Notes under the pieces: generated by a model
What the model was told of the DNA's origin: nothing
The model's input: only the letters and a program-made list of their open reading frames with translations
Database searches by the model: none
Program-made: the position numbers and the translations under genes
Shown here: in pieces, positions 17,425-25,351 of the stretch
Layout of the letters: the number at the start of each line of letters is the position of its first letter
Position numbering within the stretch: the first letter of the stretch is position 1
Assembly: GCF_003184185.1 (NCBI RefSeq)
Contig: NZ_QHJG01000005.1
Location: 111,273 to 175,272 of the forward strand
Source: Legionella qingyii
GTDB taxonomy: Bacteria; Pseudomonadota; Gammaproteobacteria; Legionellales; Legionellaceae
Direction of reading: 5' to 3'
Length of the DNA: 64,000 bases

Positions 17425-18063
17425 ATGGCTGAAGATGCCTTGACAGTTGTCGCACTAAGAAACAAATTTTATAAAGACAGCCAGCGTAAAGTAATGCTTG
17501 CATTGTTAATTGCTCTTATTGTCAATATAGTTCTAGCTTCGTTATTGGTTTATATCATTACCCATCCGCCAGCCCCCAAATATTTTGCGACCAGTATTAA
17601 CGGACGTATCACGCCGCTTTTTCCTTTAAATGAACCAAACCAATCAGATTCTGCAGTTTTGCAATGGGCAAACCAGGCCGCTATTGCTGCGTTTACTTAT
17701 AATTTCGTTAATTATAGAGACGAATTACAAGCTTCATCTGGATTTTTTACACCTGAAGGTTGGGATCAATTTCTGAGTGCTTTACAACAATCAAATAATC
17801 TGGATGCAGTCAAAGCTAAAAAACTGATTGTTTCGGCAGTAGCAACACGAGCCCCCATTATCTTACAAAAAGGGGTATTAAACGGTAGTTTTTCATGGCG
17901 AGTACAAATGCCTATATTGGTAACGTACCAGAGCGCCAGTGAATTTACACAACAGAATAATGTAGTTACTATGCTGATTACTCGTGTTTCTACATTGAAT
18001 TCGCCCAGAGGAATAGGTATATCGCAATTTGTTGTGGGACCTGCTGCAGGTGGAGTGTCTTAA
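17425..18063 (+). CDS. icmL: Dot/Icm protein IcmL/DotI
   Basis: IcmL (DotI) is an inner-membrane protein whose periplasmic domain resembles VirB8/TraM and forms a ring with IcmM/DotJ. The 212-residue product has one membrane helix (about residues 21-45) and a periplasmic domain with an ALQQSNNLDAVKAKKL helix. It ends in the conserved GIGISQFVVGP stretch. TAGAGG precedes ATG. The stop shares one base with the icmK start (TAATG), so translation is coupled. Confidence 0.95.
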   Translation: MAEDALTVVALRNKFYKDSQRKVMLALLIALIVNIVLASLLVYIITHPPAPKYFATSINGRITPLFPLNEPNQSDSAVLQWANQAAIAAFTYNFVNYRDELQASSGFFTPEGWDQFLSALQQSNNLDAVKAKKLIVSAVATRAPIILQKGVLNGSFSWRVQMPILVTYQSASEFTQQNNVVTMLITRVSTLNSPRGIGISQFVVGPAAGGVS

Positions 18064-19178
18064 TGAAAAAGCTGAACTGGTTTTTAAAGTTTTGTTTGAT
18101 CTCCGGATTAGCTTATTCGGTTCCTGGTCTTTCTTATGCGCAAGATCAATCTGATAGTGCGCAACAGGCATTGCAACAGTTACGCTTGTTACAACAACGA
18201 TTATCACAAAATCAGCCAGCAGGGCAAAATCAGCCAGCAGGGCAAAGTCAAATTTCTGGACTAAATCCAGCGCCTGCACAAGATCAAGCAGCAAATATTC
18301 CTATTCCTCTCGCAAATAATATTTACAAGCCTCCAGCGCAAACACCTGCACCTAGTCCTACTCCCAATCCTAATGCGCCGCAAGTCATGACACAAAATGA
18401 TGAGGAAATTATTGATAATAAAGCATATAAGGATATGACAAAAAGTATCTATCCATTGAATACAGAGCAAATTGTTCATTTAAAACAATTGAACGAAACC
18501 ATGGAATACGCTAAGTCTTCACCTGTAGGTACACCACCAAAACCGACAGCAACATCTCAATTCGTGAATTTATCTCCAGGCTCCACTCCGCCCGTCATTC
18601 GTTTGGCGCAAGGATTTGTCTCTTCATTAGTTTTTCTTGATTCATCCGGAGCTCCATGGCCAATCGCTGCTTATGATTTAGGGGATCCAAACTCATTCAA
18701 TATTCAATGGGATAAAACAAGCAATACGCTAATGATTCAAGCACTAAAATTATACAATTATGGTAATTTGGCAGTTCGCTTGAGAGGTTTAAATACTCCA
18801 GTGATGCTAACCCTTATACCGGGACAAAAAGCTGTTGATTATCGAGTTGATTTGCGTGTTCAAGGTTATGGGCCAAATGCTAAAAGCATGCCTCTAGAAA
18901 CTGGAATTCCCCCTTCAGCAAGTGAATTGCTTCTTCATGTTTTAGATGGTGTTCCACCTCCCGGAAGTAAACGATTAAGTATCACCGGAGGTGATGCGCG
19001 TGCTTGGTTAGCTAACGACAGAATGTATGTTAGAACAAATCTTACTATATTGTCGCCGGGCTGGTTAGCAAGTATGACCAGTGCAGATGGGACGCATGCA
19101 TATGAAATGCAAAAATCTCCGGTGTTATTGGTTTCTTGGCATGGGAAAGTCATGCAGCTCAAGGTAGAAGGGTTATAA
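18063..19178 (+). CDS. icmK: Dot/Icm outer-membrane core protein IcmK/DotH
   Basis: IcmK (DotH) is a core outer-membrane complex protein, the VirB9-like partner of DotC, DotD and DotG. The 371-residue product has a signal peptide (about 26 residues). A Gln/Pro-rich low-complexity linker (about 35-115) includes a tandem NQPAGQ hexapeptide. The conserved domain covers about 160-370, with PGSTPPVIRLAQGFVSSLVF and SGAPWP. The icmE ATG begins immediately after its stop. Confidence 0.95.
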   Translation: MKKLNWFLKFCLISGLAYSVPGLSYAQDQSDSAQQALQQLRLLQQRLSQNQPAGQNQPAGQSQISGLNPAPAQDQAANIPIPLANNIYKPPAQTPAPSPTPNPNAPQVMTQNDEEIIDNKAYKDMTKSIYPLNTEQIVHLKQLNETMEYAKSSPVGTPPKPTATSQFVNLSPGSTPPVIRLAQGFVSSLVFLDSSGAPWPIAAYDLGDPNSFNIQWDKTSNTLMIQALKLYNYGNLAVRLRGLNTPVMLTLIPGQKAVDYRVDLRVQGYGPNAKSMPLETGIPPSASELLLHVLDGVPPPGSKRLSITGGDARAWLANDRMYVRTNLTILSPGWLASMTSADGTHAYEMQKSPVLLVSWHGKVMQLKVEGL

Positions 19179-22100
19179 ATGGCTGGCAGAAAAGAAAATA
19201 TAAAATCGCTTTTTTCAAACACGCGTACGCGAGTGATTATCATTTTTACAGCGGCATTATTATTATTTGCTGTGGTGATAGGGTATATAAAATTAAGATC
19301 CATAAATACAGGCCCTTCAGCTGTTGCTACTCTTGGACGTACTCCAGGAGCGATTCAGTCTATTCCGGGCGTTCTCAATCCAACAGCGCAATATGCCAAA
19401 TTGCAGGAAGAGCAGAACATTACTCAGGCACAAAAAGCAGAGCAAACCGGAGGAAGTGCCATTCCAACAATTATCCGAACCCAAGCTTTGGGTGAGGGAG
19501 TTGGCGTCATCGGTTCTCAGGGGGGGCAAAGTGGAGTAGGGTTTGCGACGTTAGCCCGTGAGAATGAAGAAGGATCTCAAAAAAGTCTTTGGCTGCAGGC
19601 ACTTCAAAACGGGGGTTGTTCAAAGACGGTTGTTGATCAGGTTGTTAGCCAAGGAGCACAATTAACTGATCTGAAAGCAGCATGTAGCTGTGCACAGTTA
19701 AAAGATAATGGTTATTCTTTAAAAGATTTGAATCAAGTTTGTCCCTGTAAAGAATTAAAGGCTGCAGGATATAATGCAAGGCAACTTAAAGATGCAGGAT
19801 ATAATGCTACTCGCTTAAGAGACTGTGGTTTTAATGCATGCGAATTACGTAATGCGGGCTTTACTGCACTAGAACTTAAAGATGCTGGTTTTTCTGATGA
19901 TGAATTGAAGGGAGCTGGTTATTCTCCAGAGGAAATAGCCAATGCCAGTGGTTTACCGGGAGGAATAACTGCTGCGGATGTATTAAAAGCCGGATGTAGT
20001 GTTGAGGCATTGACTAAATTACGTAAAGAAGGAGTTACGGCCTCTGCCATTCGACGAATAAGTGGATGTAGTGCAGAACAATTAAAAGCGGCTGGTTTTA
20101 CTGCTAAAGAGTTGCGTAATGCAGGATTTAGTGCGGCTGATTTAAAGAGAGCAGGTTTTACACCTGAAGAATTAAGAGCAGCAGGATATAGTGCTAGGGA
20201 TTTATTAAATGCTGGGTTTTCGCCAGAGGATCTTGAGAAGGCTGGCTATTCTGCTGCTGATATAAAGGCTGCAGAGGCTGAATTGCCGCCAGGTATTACT
20301 CCTGATGATGTAAAAAAAGCAGGTTGTGATGTTGATGCATTAAAAAGGGAAAAAGCTGCAGGAGTTAGTGCAGCCCTTATTCGACAATATGCTGGGTGTA
20401 GTGCCCAAGCTTTAAAAGCAGCTGGTTTTACTGATGCAGATTTAGCGAATGCTGGTTTTACTCCCCAACAAATTAGCGCTGCAACTCCTTTGACGGATGC
20501 ACAAATCAAAGCAGCGGGTTGTAATCCGGATAATTTGAAGAAACTTTTCGCTGCCGGTGTTTCTGCCAAGCGCATTAAAGAATTAAATGGATGTAGTGCT
20601 GAAGCATTAAAAAATGCTGGATATGATGCCAAATCATTACTTGATGCAGGATATACACCAGCGCAACTTCTTGCAGCGGGATTTACTCCTAAAGATTTAC
20701 AAAATGCAGGATTGAGTCCGGCAGATATCATAGCAAGTGGCCGTGTTGCAGATTGCAGTGTTGAATCATTAAAGAAAGCAAGAGCAGCAGGAGTGAGTGC
20801 CCTGACGATTAAGAAAACACTTGGGTGTTCTGCCAAAGCTCTAAAGGACGCGGGTTATACTGCAAAAGAACTTAAAGATGCTGGTTTTACGGCAGCTGAG
20901 CTTAAAAATGCAGGCTTCAGTGCCAAAGATTTAAAAGATGCAGGTTTTAGTGCTAAAGAATTAAAGGATGCAGGTTTTAGTGCTAAAGAGTTAAAAGATG
21001 CAGGCTTTAGTGCTAAAGAATTGAAAGACGCAGGATTTAGTGCTAAGGATTTGAAGGATGCAGGATTCACAGCCGCACAGCTAAAGGCGGCTGGCTTTAA
21101 TGCTAAAGAATTAAAAGATGCTGGTTTTAGCGCTGCGGATTTAAAAAATGCTGGTTTTACCGCCGAAGAATTAAAAGCAGCAGGGTATACTGCTGGAGAC
21201 CTATTAAGTGCCGGGTTCACACCAGATCAGCTTGCTAAGGCCGGTTATTCTGCTGGAGAAATAAATGCAGCAGGGGCTACGTTACCACCAGGTGTTACTC
21301 TTGATGGCATAAAAAAAGCGGGTTGTAGTGTTGATGCATTAACAAAGGAACGGGCTGCAGGAGTTAGTGCTGCACTAATAAAACAATATGCTGGATGTAC
21401 TGCGGCTCAATTAAGAGCAGCAGGTTTTACTGCCCAAGAACTAAAAGATGCAGGTTTTAGTGCCAAAGAATTGAAAGATGCAGGATTTTCCGCTGCAGAA
21501 CTAAGAGCCGCGGGTTTTAGCGCCAAAGAATTGAAAGATGCAGGATTTTCCGCTGCAGAACTAAGAGCAGCGGGCTTTAGCGCCAAAGATTTGAAGGATG
21601 CCGGATTTACAGCCGCAGAGTTAAAAGCGGCTGGTTTTGGTGCTAGAGATTTGGCTAGTGCAGGGTTTAGTTCTGATGATTTAAAAAACGCTGGATACAG
21701 TGCTTCTGAATTAGTGAATGCGTTTCAAGTAGCAGGTTTGGGTGCTCCAAATATCGGGCAGGGCGCATTTAATGTTGGTGGAATCCCATCATTAGGCCAG
21801 GGAGGGGCAGAAGGAACCTTAATGCCAGGATCTACTGCTAGCAATGAACAATTACAAGCTATTATCAACAGACAAAATCAGCAAATGGCTGAGCAAAAAT
21901 ATCAACAAAAAATTCAACAAAAAAGTTCTGACATGTTAAACGCTGCGAACCAATTAATTGCAGAATGGAAAAACGTACCAACACAGACTTATACTTCGGG
22001 TAATGAAGAGAAAGGTGCTGGTGCTGCTGCAGCTGCTGCAGGAATTGGTCCTGGTCCTGGAGGGGCAACTGTTGCCCAGTCGCCAACTGCATCAACTACT

Positions 22101-22673
22101 CAAACAAATATGATTAAAACAGGAGATGTCCTTTTCGCTGTAATCGATACTTCAATCAATAGTGATGAACCCGGACCAATTCTTGCTACTATAGTTGCAG
22201 GTAAACTTAAAGGAACCAAACTAATTGGCAGCTTTAATTTGCCTTCCAATGCCGACAAAATGGTTATTACATTTAATACTATGTCAATTCCAGGTGCACC
22301 AAAAACAATTTCGATCTCTGCCTATGCAATTGATCCAAATACAGCAAGAACCGCTCTTTCTAGTAGAACAAACAATCACTTTTTATTGAGATACGGTTCA
22401 TTGTTTGCTTCCTCGTTTTTAGAGGGCTTTGGTAATGCATTCCAGTCTGCGAATACTACGGTCACCATAGGCGGTACAGGTGGCGGCAATAACGTAACCG
22501 TTGCAAATGGTGTTGGCCGTTCTACTTTGGAAAATGCGGTAATTGGTTTAGCTACCGTTGGTAAGACGTGGGGGCAGCAAGCACAAGTATTATTTAATAC
22601 ACCTCCAACTGTTGAAGTCTATGCTGGAACTCCTGTTGGGGTTTTATTTACTCAGGATGTACAATCTATTTAA
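19179..22673 (+). CDS. icmE: Dot/Icm channel scaffold IcmE/DotG with decapeptide repeats
   Basis: IcmE (DotG) spans the envelope and lines the central channel; its C-terminus is VirB10-like. The 1164-residue product is longer than the 1048 I recall for L. pneumophila. It has one N-terminal membrane helix (about residues 23-42) and a repeat region of about 680 residues built on the decapeptide AGFSAKELKD. A Gln-rich linker follows, then the VirB10 domain (about 970-1164) with GDVLFAVIDT and LLRYGSLFASSFLEGFG. The repeat region carries Cys at wider intervals (AGCSVEAL, SGCSAEQL). The extra length is explained by repeat number. Confidence 0.96.
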   Translation: MAGRKENIKSLFSNTRTRVIIIFTAALLLFAVVIGYIKLRSINTGPSAVATLGRTPGAIQSIPGVLNPTAQYAKLQEEQNITQAQKAEQTGGSAIPTIIRTQALGEGVGVIGSQGGQSGVGFATLARENEEGSQKSLWLQALQNGGCSKTVVDQVVSQGAQLTDLKAACSCAQLKDNGYSLKDLNQVCPCKELKAAGYNARQLKDAGYNATRLRDCGFNACELRNAGFTALELKDAGFSDDELKGAGYSPEEIANASGLPGGITAADVLKAGCSVEALTKLRKEGVTASAIRRISGCSAEQLKAAGFTAKELRNAGFSAADLKRAGFTPEELRAAGYSARDLLNAGFSPEDLEKAGYSAADIKAAEAELPPGITPDDVKKAGCDVDALKREKAAGVSAALIRQYAGCSAQALKAAGFTDADLANAGFTPQQISAATPLTDAQIKAAGCNPDNLKKLFAAGVSAKRIKELNGCSAEALKNAGYDAKSLLDAGYTPAQLLAAGFTPKDLQNAGLSPADIIASGRVADCSVESLKKARAAGVSALTIKKTLGCSAKALKDAGYTAKELKDAGFTAAELKNAGFSAKDLKDAGFSAKELKDAGFSAKELKDAGFSAKELKDAGFSAKDLKDAGFTAAQLKAAGFNAKELKDAGFSAADLKNAGFTAEELKAAGYTAGDLLSAGFTPDQLAKAGYSAGEINAAGATLPPGVTLDGIKKAGCSVDALTKERAAGVSAALIKQYAGCTAAQLRAAGFTAQELKDAGFSAKELKDAGFSAAELRAAGFSAKELKDAGFSAAELRAAGFSAKDLKDAGFTAAELKAAGFGARDLASAGFSSDDLKNAGYSASELVNAFQVAGLGAPNIGQGAFNVGGIPSLGQGGAEGTLMPGSTASNEQLQAIINRQNQQMAEQKYQQKIQQKSSDMLNAANQLIAEWKNVPTQTYTSGNEEKGAGAAAAAAGIGPGPGGATVAQSPTASTTQTNMIKTGDVLFAVIDTSINSDEPGPILATIVAGKLKGTKLIGSFNLPSNADKMVITFNTMSIPGAPKTISISAYAIDPNTARTALSSRTNNHFLLRYGSLFASSFLEGFGNAFQSANTTVTIGGTGGGNNVTVANGVGRSTLENAVIGLATVGKTWGQQAQVLFNTPPTVEVYAGTPVGVLFTQDVQSI
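19675..21720 (+). repeat. Tandem 30-bp (10-aa) repeats inside icmE
   Basis: The coding repeats have the consensus A-G-[FY]-S-A-x-[ED]-L-[KR]-[DA/N]. The most uniform block is five units at about 20910-21058. A 60-bp two-unit duplication at 21481-21540 and 21541-21600 differs at only 4 of 60 bases. Larger super-repeats each begin with a Cys-containing unit and include an LPPG[IV]T spacer. Confidence 0.9.
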
Positions 22674-22690
22674 TTTGATGGTAGGTAAAA

Positions 22691-23509
22691 ATGGCGGATA
22701 ATGATCAAAATGATGAATATAAATTCGAAGAATTAGATTCTCTTGAGAATGAATCATTAGATACTTCAGAGTTTGATACGAAAAGTTCTGCTCCTGCACG
22801 ATCAGTAGGAATGGAGCCCCAAAAGAATATTAAGCGTAATGCTTTAATTGCCATAGGTGTTATTGTTTTTGCTATGTTGATGTATAAATTTATCGGAGGG
22901 ATGTTTTCTAAAAGTACTCCTCCTAAGGAGAGTATAACTCCGGCTCCTGTAGCAGAGATAACGCCCACTCCTCCTCAGCCCGTGACTCAGATTCCACCGG
23001 AACCCATTCAACCAAAACCGGTAGTCCAACAACAGCCTCCGGCGGTTCAAGAGAATAATGCGGTACTAGAGCACAAAGTAGCGTCTATTGAGGCAAGCCA
23101 ACAAACGGTTCAATCTGAAGTGAATTCAATGAACCAGCAAGTAGGAAATGTCAATAATAATGTAAATGCGTTAAATGCCCAAATTACGAAACTGAATCAG
23201 ATGATAAGCGATTTGAATAATCAGGTGGCGAAGCAATCTGAAGTAATTAACGTATTAATAGAACGTACAAAACCAAAGCCTGTCAAGAAAATAGTTCGTT
23301 CCCGCCCAGTGGCACCACAAATAATTTATTATATAAATGCAGTAATTCCTGGTCGGGCTTGGCTAATTGGCACAAATGGTTCTACACTTACAGTAAGAGA
23401 AGGAACAAAAATCGCAGGATACGGAACTGTTAAGCTCATTGACTCTATGCAAGGTCGGGTTTTAACGAGTTCCGGGCGAGTAATCAGGTTTAGTCAAGAA
23501 GATAGTTGA
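22691..23509 (+). CDS. icmG: Dot/Icm protein IcmG/DotF
   Basis: IcmG (DotF) is an inner-membrane protein reported to modulate the core complex and bind some effectors. The 272-residue product has an acidic cytoplasmic N-terminus (residues 1-48) and one membrane helix (about 50-72). A Pro-rich stretch (about 75-118), an Asn/Gln-rich coiled coil (about 122-190) and a C-terminal beta domain (about 210-270, with IPGRAWLIGTNGSTLTVREG) follow. ATG follows TGATGGTAGGT 17 bp after icmE. Confidence 0.94.
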   Translation: MADNDQNDEYKFEELDSLENESLDTSEFDTKSSAPARSVGMEPQKNIKRNALIAIGVIVFAMLMYKFIGGMFSKSTPPKESITPAPVAEITPTPPQPVTQIPPEPIQPKPVVQQQPPAVQENNAVLEHKVASIEASQQTVQSEVNSMNQQVGNVNNNVNALNAQITKLNQMISDLNNQVAKQSEVINVLIERTKPKPVKKIVRSRPVAPQIIYYINAVIPGRAWLIGTNGSTLTVREGTKIAGYGTVKLIDSMQGRVLTSSGRVIRFSQEDS

Positions 23510-23517
23510 GGTGTTGT

Positions 23518-24099
23518 ATGGCTGATACATGTACGGGCGGAACAGTAGCTTGCTGGATATCAGGTCAAGTGAATATATTAACAAATATTGCAAATTCGCT
23601 GATTCCTGTAGAACGCTTGATTACAGGGGGGGCATACTTAATTGGTTGTGCTTTTTTATTCAAAGCAGTCTATAGTTTAAAAATATATGGTGAAGCTCGT
23701 ACGATGATGTCGAGTAATACGAGTATGAAAGAACCAATTGTATACTTAGTAGTTGGCGCGATATTTATTTATTTCCCATCGGCTTTTTCATCATTGATGG
23801 TGAGTACTTTTGGTTATCAAAATGTTCTCCAATATGCTCCGGTAAATAGTAGTAACCCGACACTTGATACCTTATTCGGTAGTGGGAGTGTTGTGGGAAG
23901 GCCTTTGACAATTATTATTCAGGTCATCGGCTTAGTAGCCTTCGTAAGAGGATGGGTGTTGATTGCACGTTCTGCTTCCCAAGGACAACCCCCAGGAGGA
24001 ACAGGAAAAGGTTTGATTCATGTATTTGGAGGGATATTAGCGATTAACATTATAGGTACAATTGAAATGATTAACAATACTTTATATGGGACATCGTGA
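23518..24099 (+). CDS. icmC: Dot/Icm protein IcmC/DotE
   Basis: IcmC (DotE) is a polytopic inner-membrane protein required for secretion. The 193-residue product has about four membrane helices (roughly residues 35-55, 75-97, 125-150, 163-183). It has a Cys-bearing N-terminus and MSSNTSMKEPIVYLVVGA, a sequence pattern shared with IcmD. The ATG at 23518 follows GAGGTG. The longer frame from a TTG at 23506 overlaps the icmG stop and lacks a ribosome site. Confidence 0.93.
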   Translation: MADTCTGGTVACWISGQVNILTNIANSLIPVERLITGGAYLIGCAFLFKAVYSLKIYGEARTMMSSNTSMKEPIVYLVVGAIFIYFPSAFSSLMVSTFGYQNVLQYAPVNSSNPTLDTLFGSGSVVGRPLTIIIQVIGLVAFVRGWVLIARSASQGQPPGGTGKGLIHVFGGILAINIIGTIEMINNTLYGTS

Positions 24100-24162
24100 C
24101 AGAGCTAAGCACGATTTTAATTTGATTTAATTTCTAGTAAATTTAAAATTGGGGAGAAAAAG

Positions 24163-24570
24163 GTGAAGAGTAAAGTCATAAGTAAATCTAGTTACAAATA
24201 TTGGTTAAGCAGTTTTATTTGCTTAAGTTTATTGGCTTTGGTGAGTCAAGATGCTGCTGCAGGAGGCGGAATGTCTATAGGAGGAATGGCATCAACGATT
24301 ACCTCATCATTTACAAACTTGACCAAATTAATCACTGCAGGTTCTTACTTGGCGGGTTTGGGCTTCTCAATTGGTGCTATTATGAAATTTAAACAGCACA
24401 AAGATAACCCAACTCAGATTCCAATAGGTACGCCAATTGCGTTGGTATTTATCGCTGCGGCCTTGTTGTTCCTACCTTCTATTCTAGGGGTAACCGGAGT
24501 AACAATGTTTGGGGGCAGTGGTGGTTCAACTGCGGGCCCAACTGGAACAGTTTATACAAGTGGCAGCTAA
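24163..24570 (+). CDS. icmD: Dot/Icm protein IcmD/DotP
   Basis: IcmD (DotP) is a small inner-membrane protein similar to IcmC. The 135-residue product has a signal-like first helix (about residues 14-32) and two further helices (about 52-70 and 89-112). FKQHKDNPTQIPIGTP is the recognisable loop. The start is GTG, with GGGGAG 6 bases upstream. The tail is Gly/Ser/Thr-rich. A strong terminator follows, ending the icmN-to-icmD unit. Confidence 0.92.
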   Translation: MKSKVISKSSYKYWLSSFICLSLLALVSQDAAAGGGMSIGGMASTITSSFTNLTKLITAGSYLAGLGFSIGAIMKFKQHKDNPTQIPIGTPIALVFIAAALLFLPSILGVTGVTMFGGSGGSTAGPTGTVYTSGS

Positions 24571-24616
24571 TTAGCATAGACGTTACTTTTATAATAAAAA
24601 TGGTAAGATTCATTTC

Positions 24617-24650
24617 AGATCCTCTCTCCCCAAGGGAAGAGGATCTTTTA
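24617..24650 (+). terminator. Rho-independent terminator between icmD and icmJ
   Basis: AGATCCTCT-CTCCC pairs with GGGAAGAGGATCT (13 pairs with one bulged base), followed by TTTTA. It divides the upstream icm unit from icmJB. Confidence 0.85.
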
Positions 24651-24710
24651 ATGAGTATCAAATCGAGTAATTGCCAATAAAGTAGATTGTATTAAATGTG
24701 AGCCAGGAAT

Positions 24711-25337
24711 ATGGCAGTTAATCAAGAGCAAAACAAATTAAAATTAATGGCTACGCCAGGTTCATGGCGTTTGTATTCTGCCAGAAAGGTAGACGAGCGA
24801 TTTAAATCGTTCGAGCAAAAAGTATTTCAAAGAGATAGATATACGTGTAGGTTTTGTGGATTTCAAGCTCGCTTATTCCAAGAAGTGGTGAATCTTGATA
24901 ATAATTATGCTAACAACAAATTAGATAATTTGGTTACTTCTTGTTGTTTCTGTGCACAGTGCTTTTTTGTTGAATCTGTTGGCGTTGGTGGCTATGGTGG
25001 AGGAACATTAATTTATCTTCCTGAGCTAACTCAAGCCGAGTTAAATAGCATATGCCATGTACTGTTTTGTGCGATTACCAATGATACGGGATATAAGTCC
25101 AGTGCACAAAATATTTATCGAGCTTTCAAATTTCGTTCACAACTTGTGGAAGAAAAATTTGGTGAGGGAACAAGCGACCCTGCAATATTCGGTCAGCTAA
25201 TGATTGATGCGGGCGTAAATGACGAAGAGAGAAGATCTCAATTGTTTAAAAATATACTTCTATTGCCTTCAAGAGCCAAATTTCGTAAACAAATTGAAAA
25301 ATGGGCTGCAAGTGCATTAGAAGAAATTTCAAGTTAA
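24711..25337 (+). CDS. icmJ: Dot/Icm coupling-complex protein IcmJ/DotN
   Basis: IcmJ (DotN) binds the C-terminal tail of IcmO/DotL in the coupling complex. The 208-residue product has an HNH-like zinc site. CRFC (about residues 46-49) and CCFCAQC (about 82-88) supply the cysteines, within the FQRDRYTCRFCGFQA context typical of HNH/zinc-ribbon folds. The catalytic His of a nuclease is absent, consistent with a structural role. AGGA precedes ATG. icmB begins 14 bp downstream. Confidence 0.94.
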   Translation: MAVNQEQNKLKLMATPGSWRLYSARKVDERFKSFEQKVFQRDRYTCRFCGFQARLFQEVVNLDNNYANNKLDNLVTSCCFCAQCFFVESVGVGGYGGGTLIYLPELTQAELNSICHVLFCAITNDTGYKSSAQNIYRAFKFRSQLVEEKFGEGTSDPAIFGQLMIDAGVNDEERRSQLFKNILLLPSRAKFRKQIEKWAASALEEISS

Positions 25338-25351
25338 ATGTGAGGAAAGGA

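Noticed and set aside
20246..21220. Long antisense frames (196 and 121 codons) opposite the icmE repeats
   Set aside because: They are mirror translations of the 30-bp repeats, which keep all frames open by periodicity. They have no ribosome sites.
19675..21720. Regular 30-bp repeats considered as a CRISPR array
   Set aside because: The repeats are contiguous coding units without unique spacers, in frame with IcmE, and no cas genes are present.
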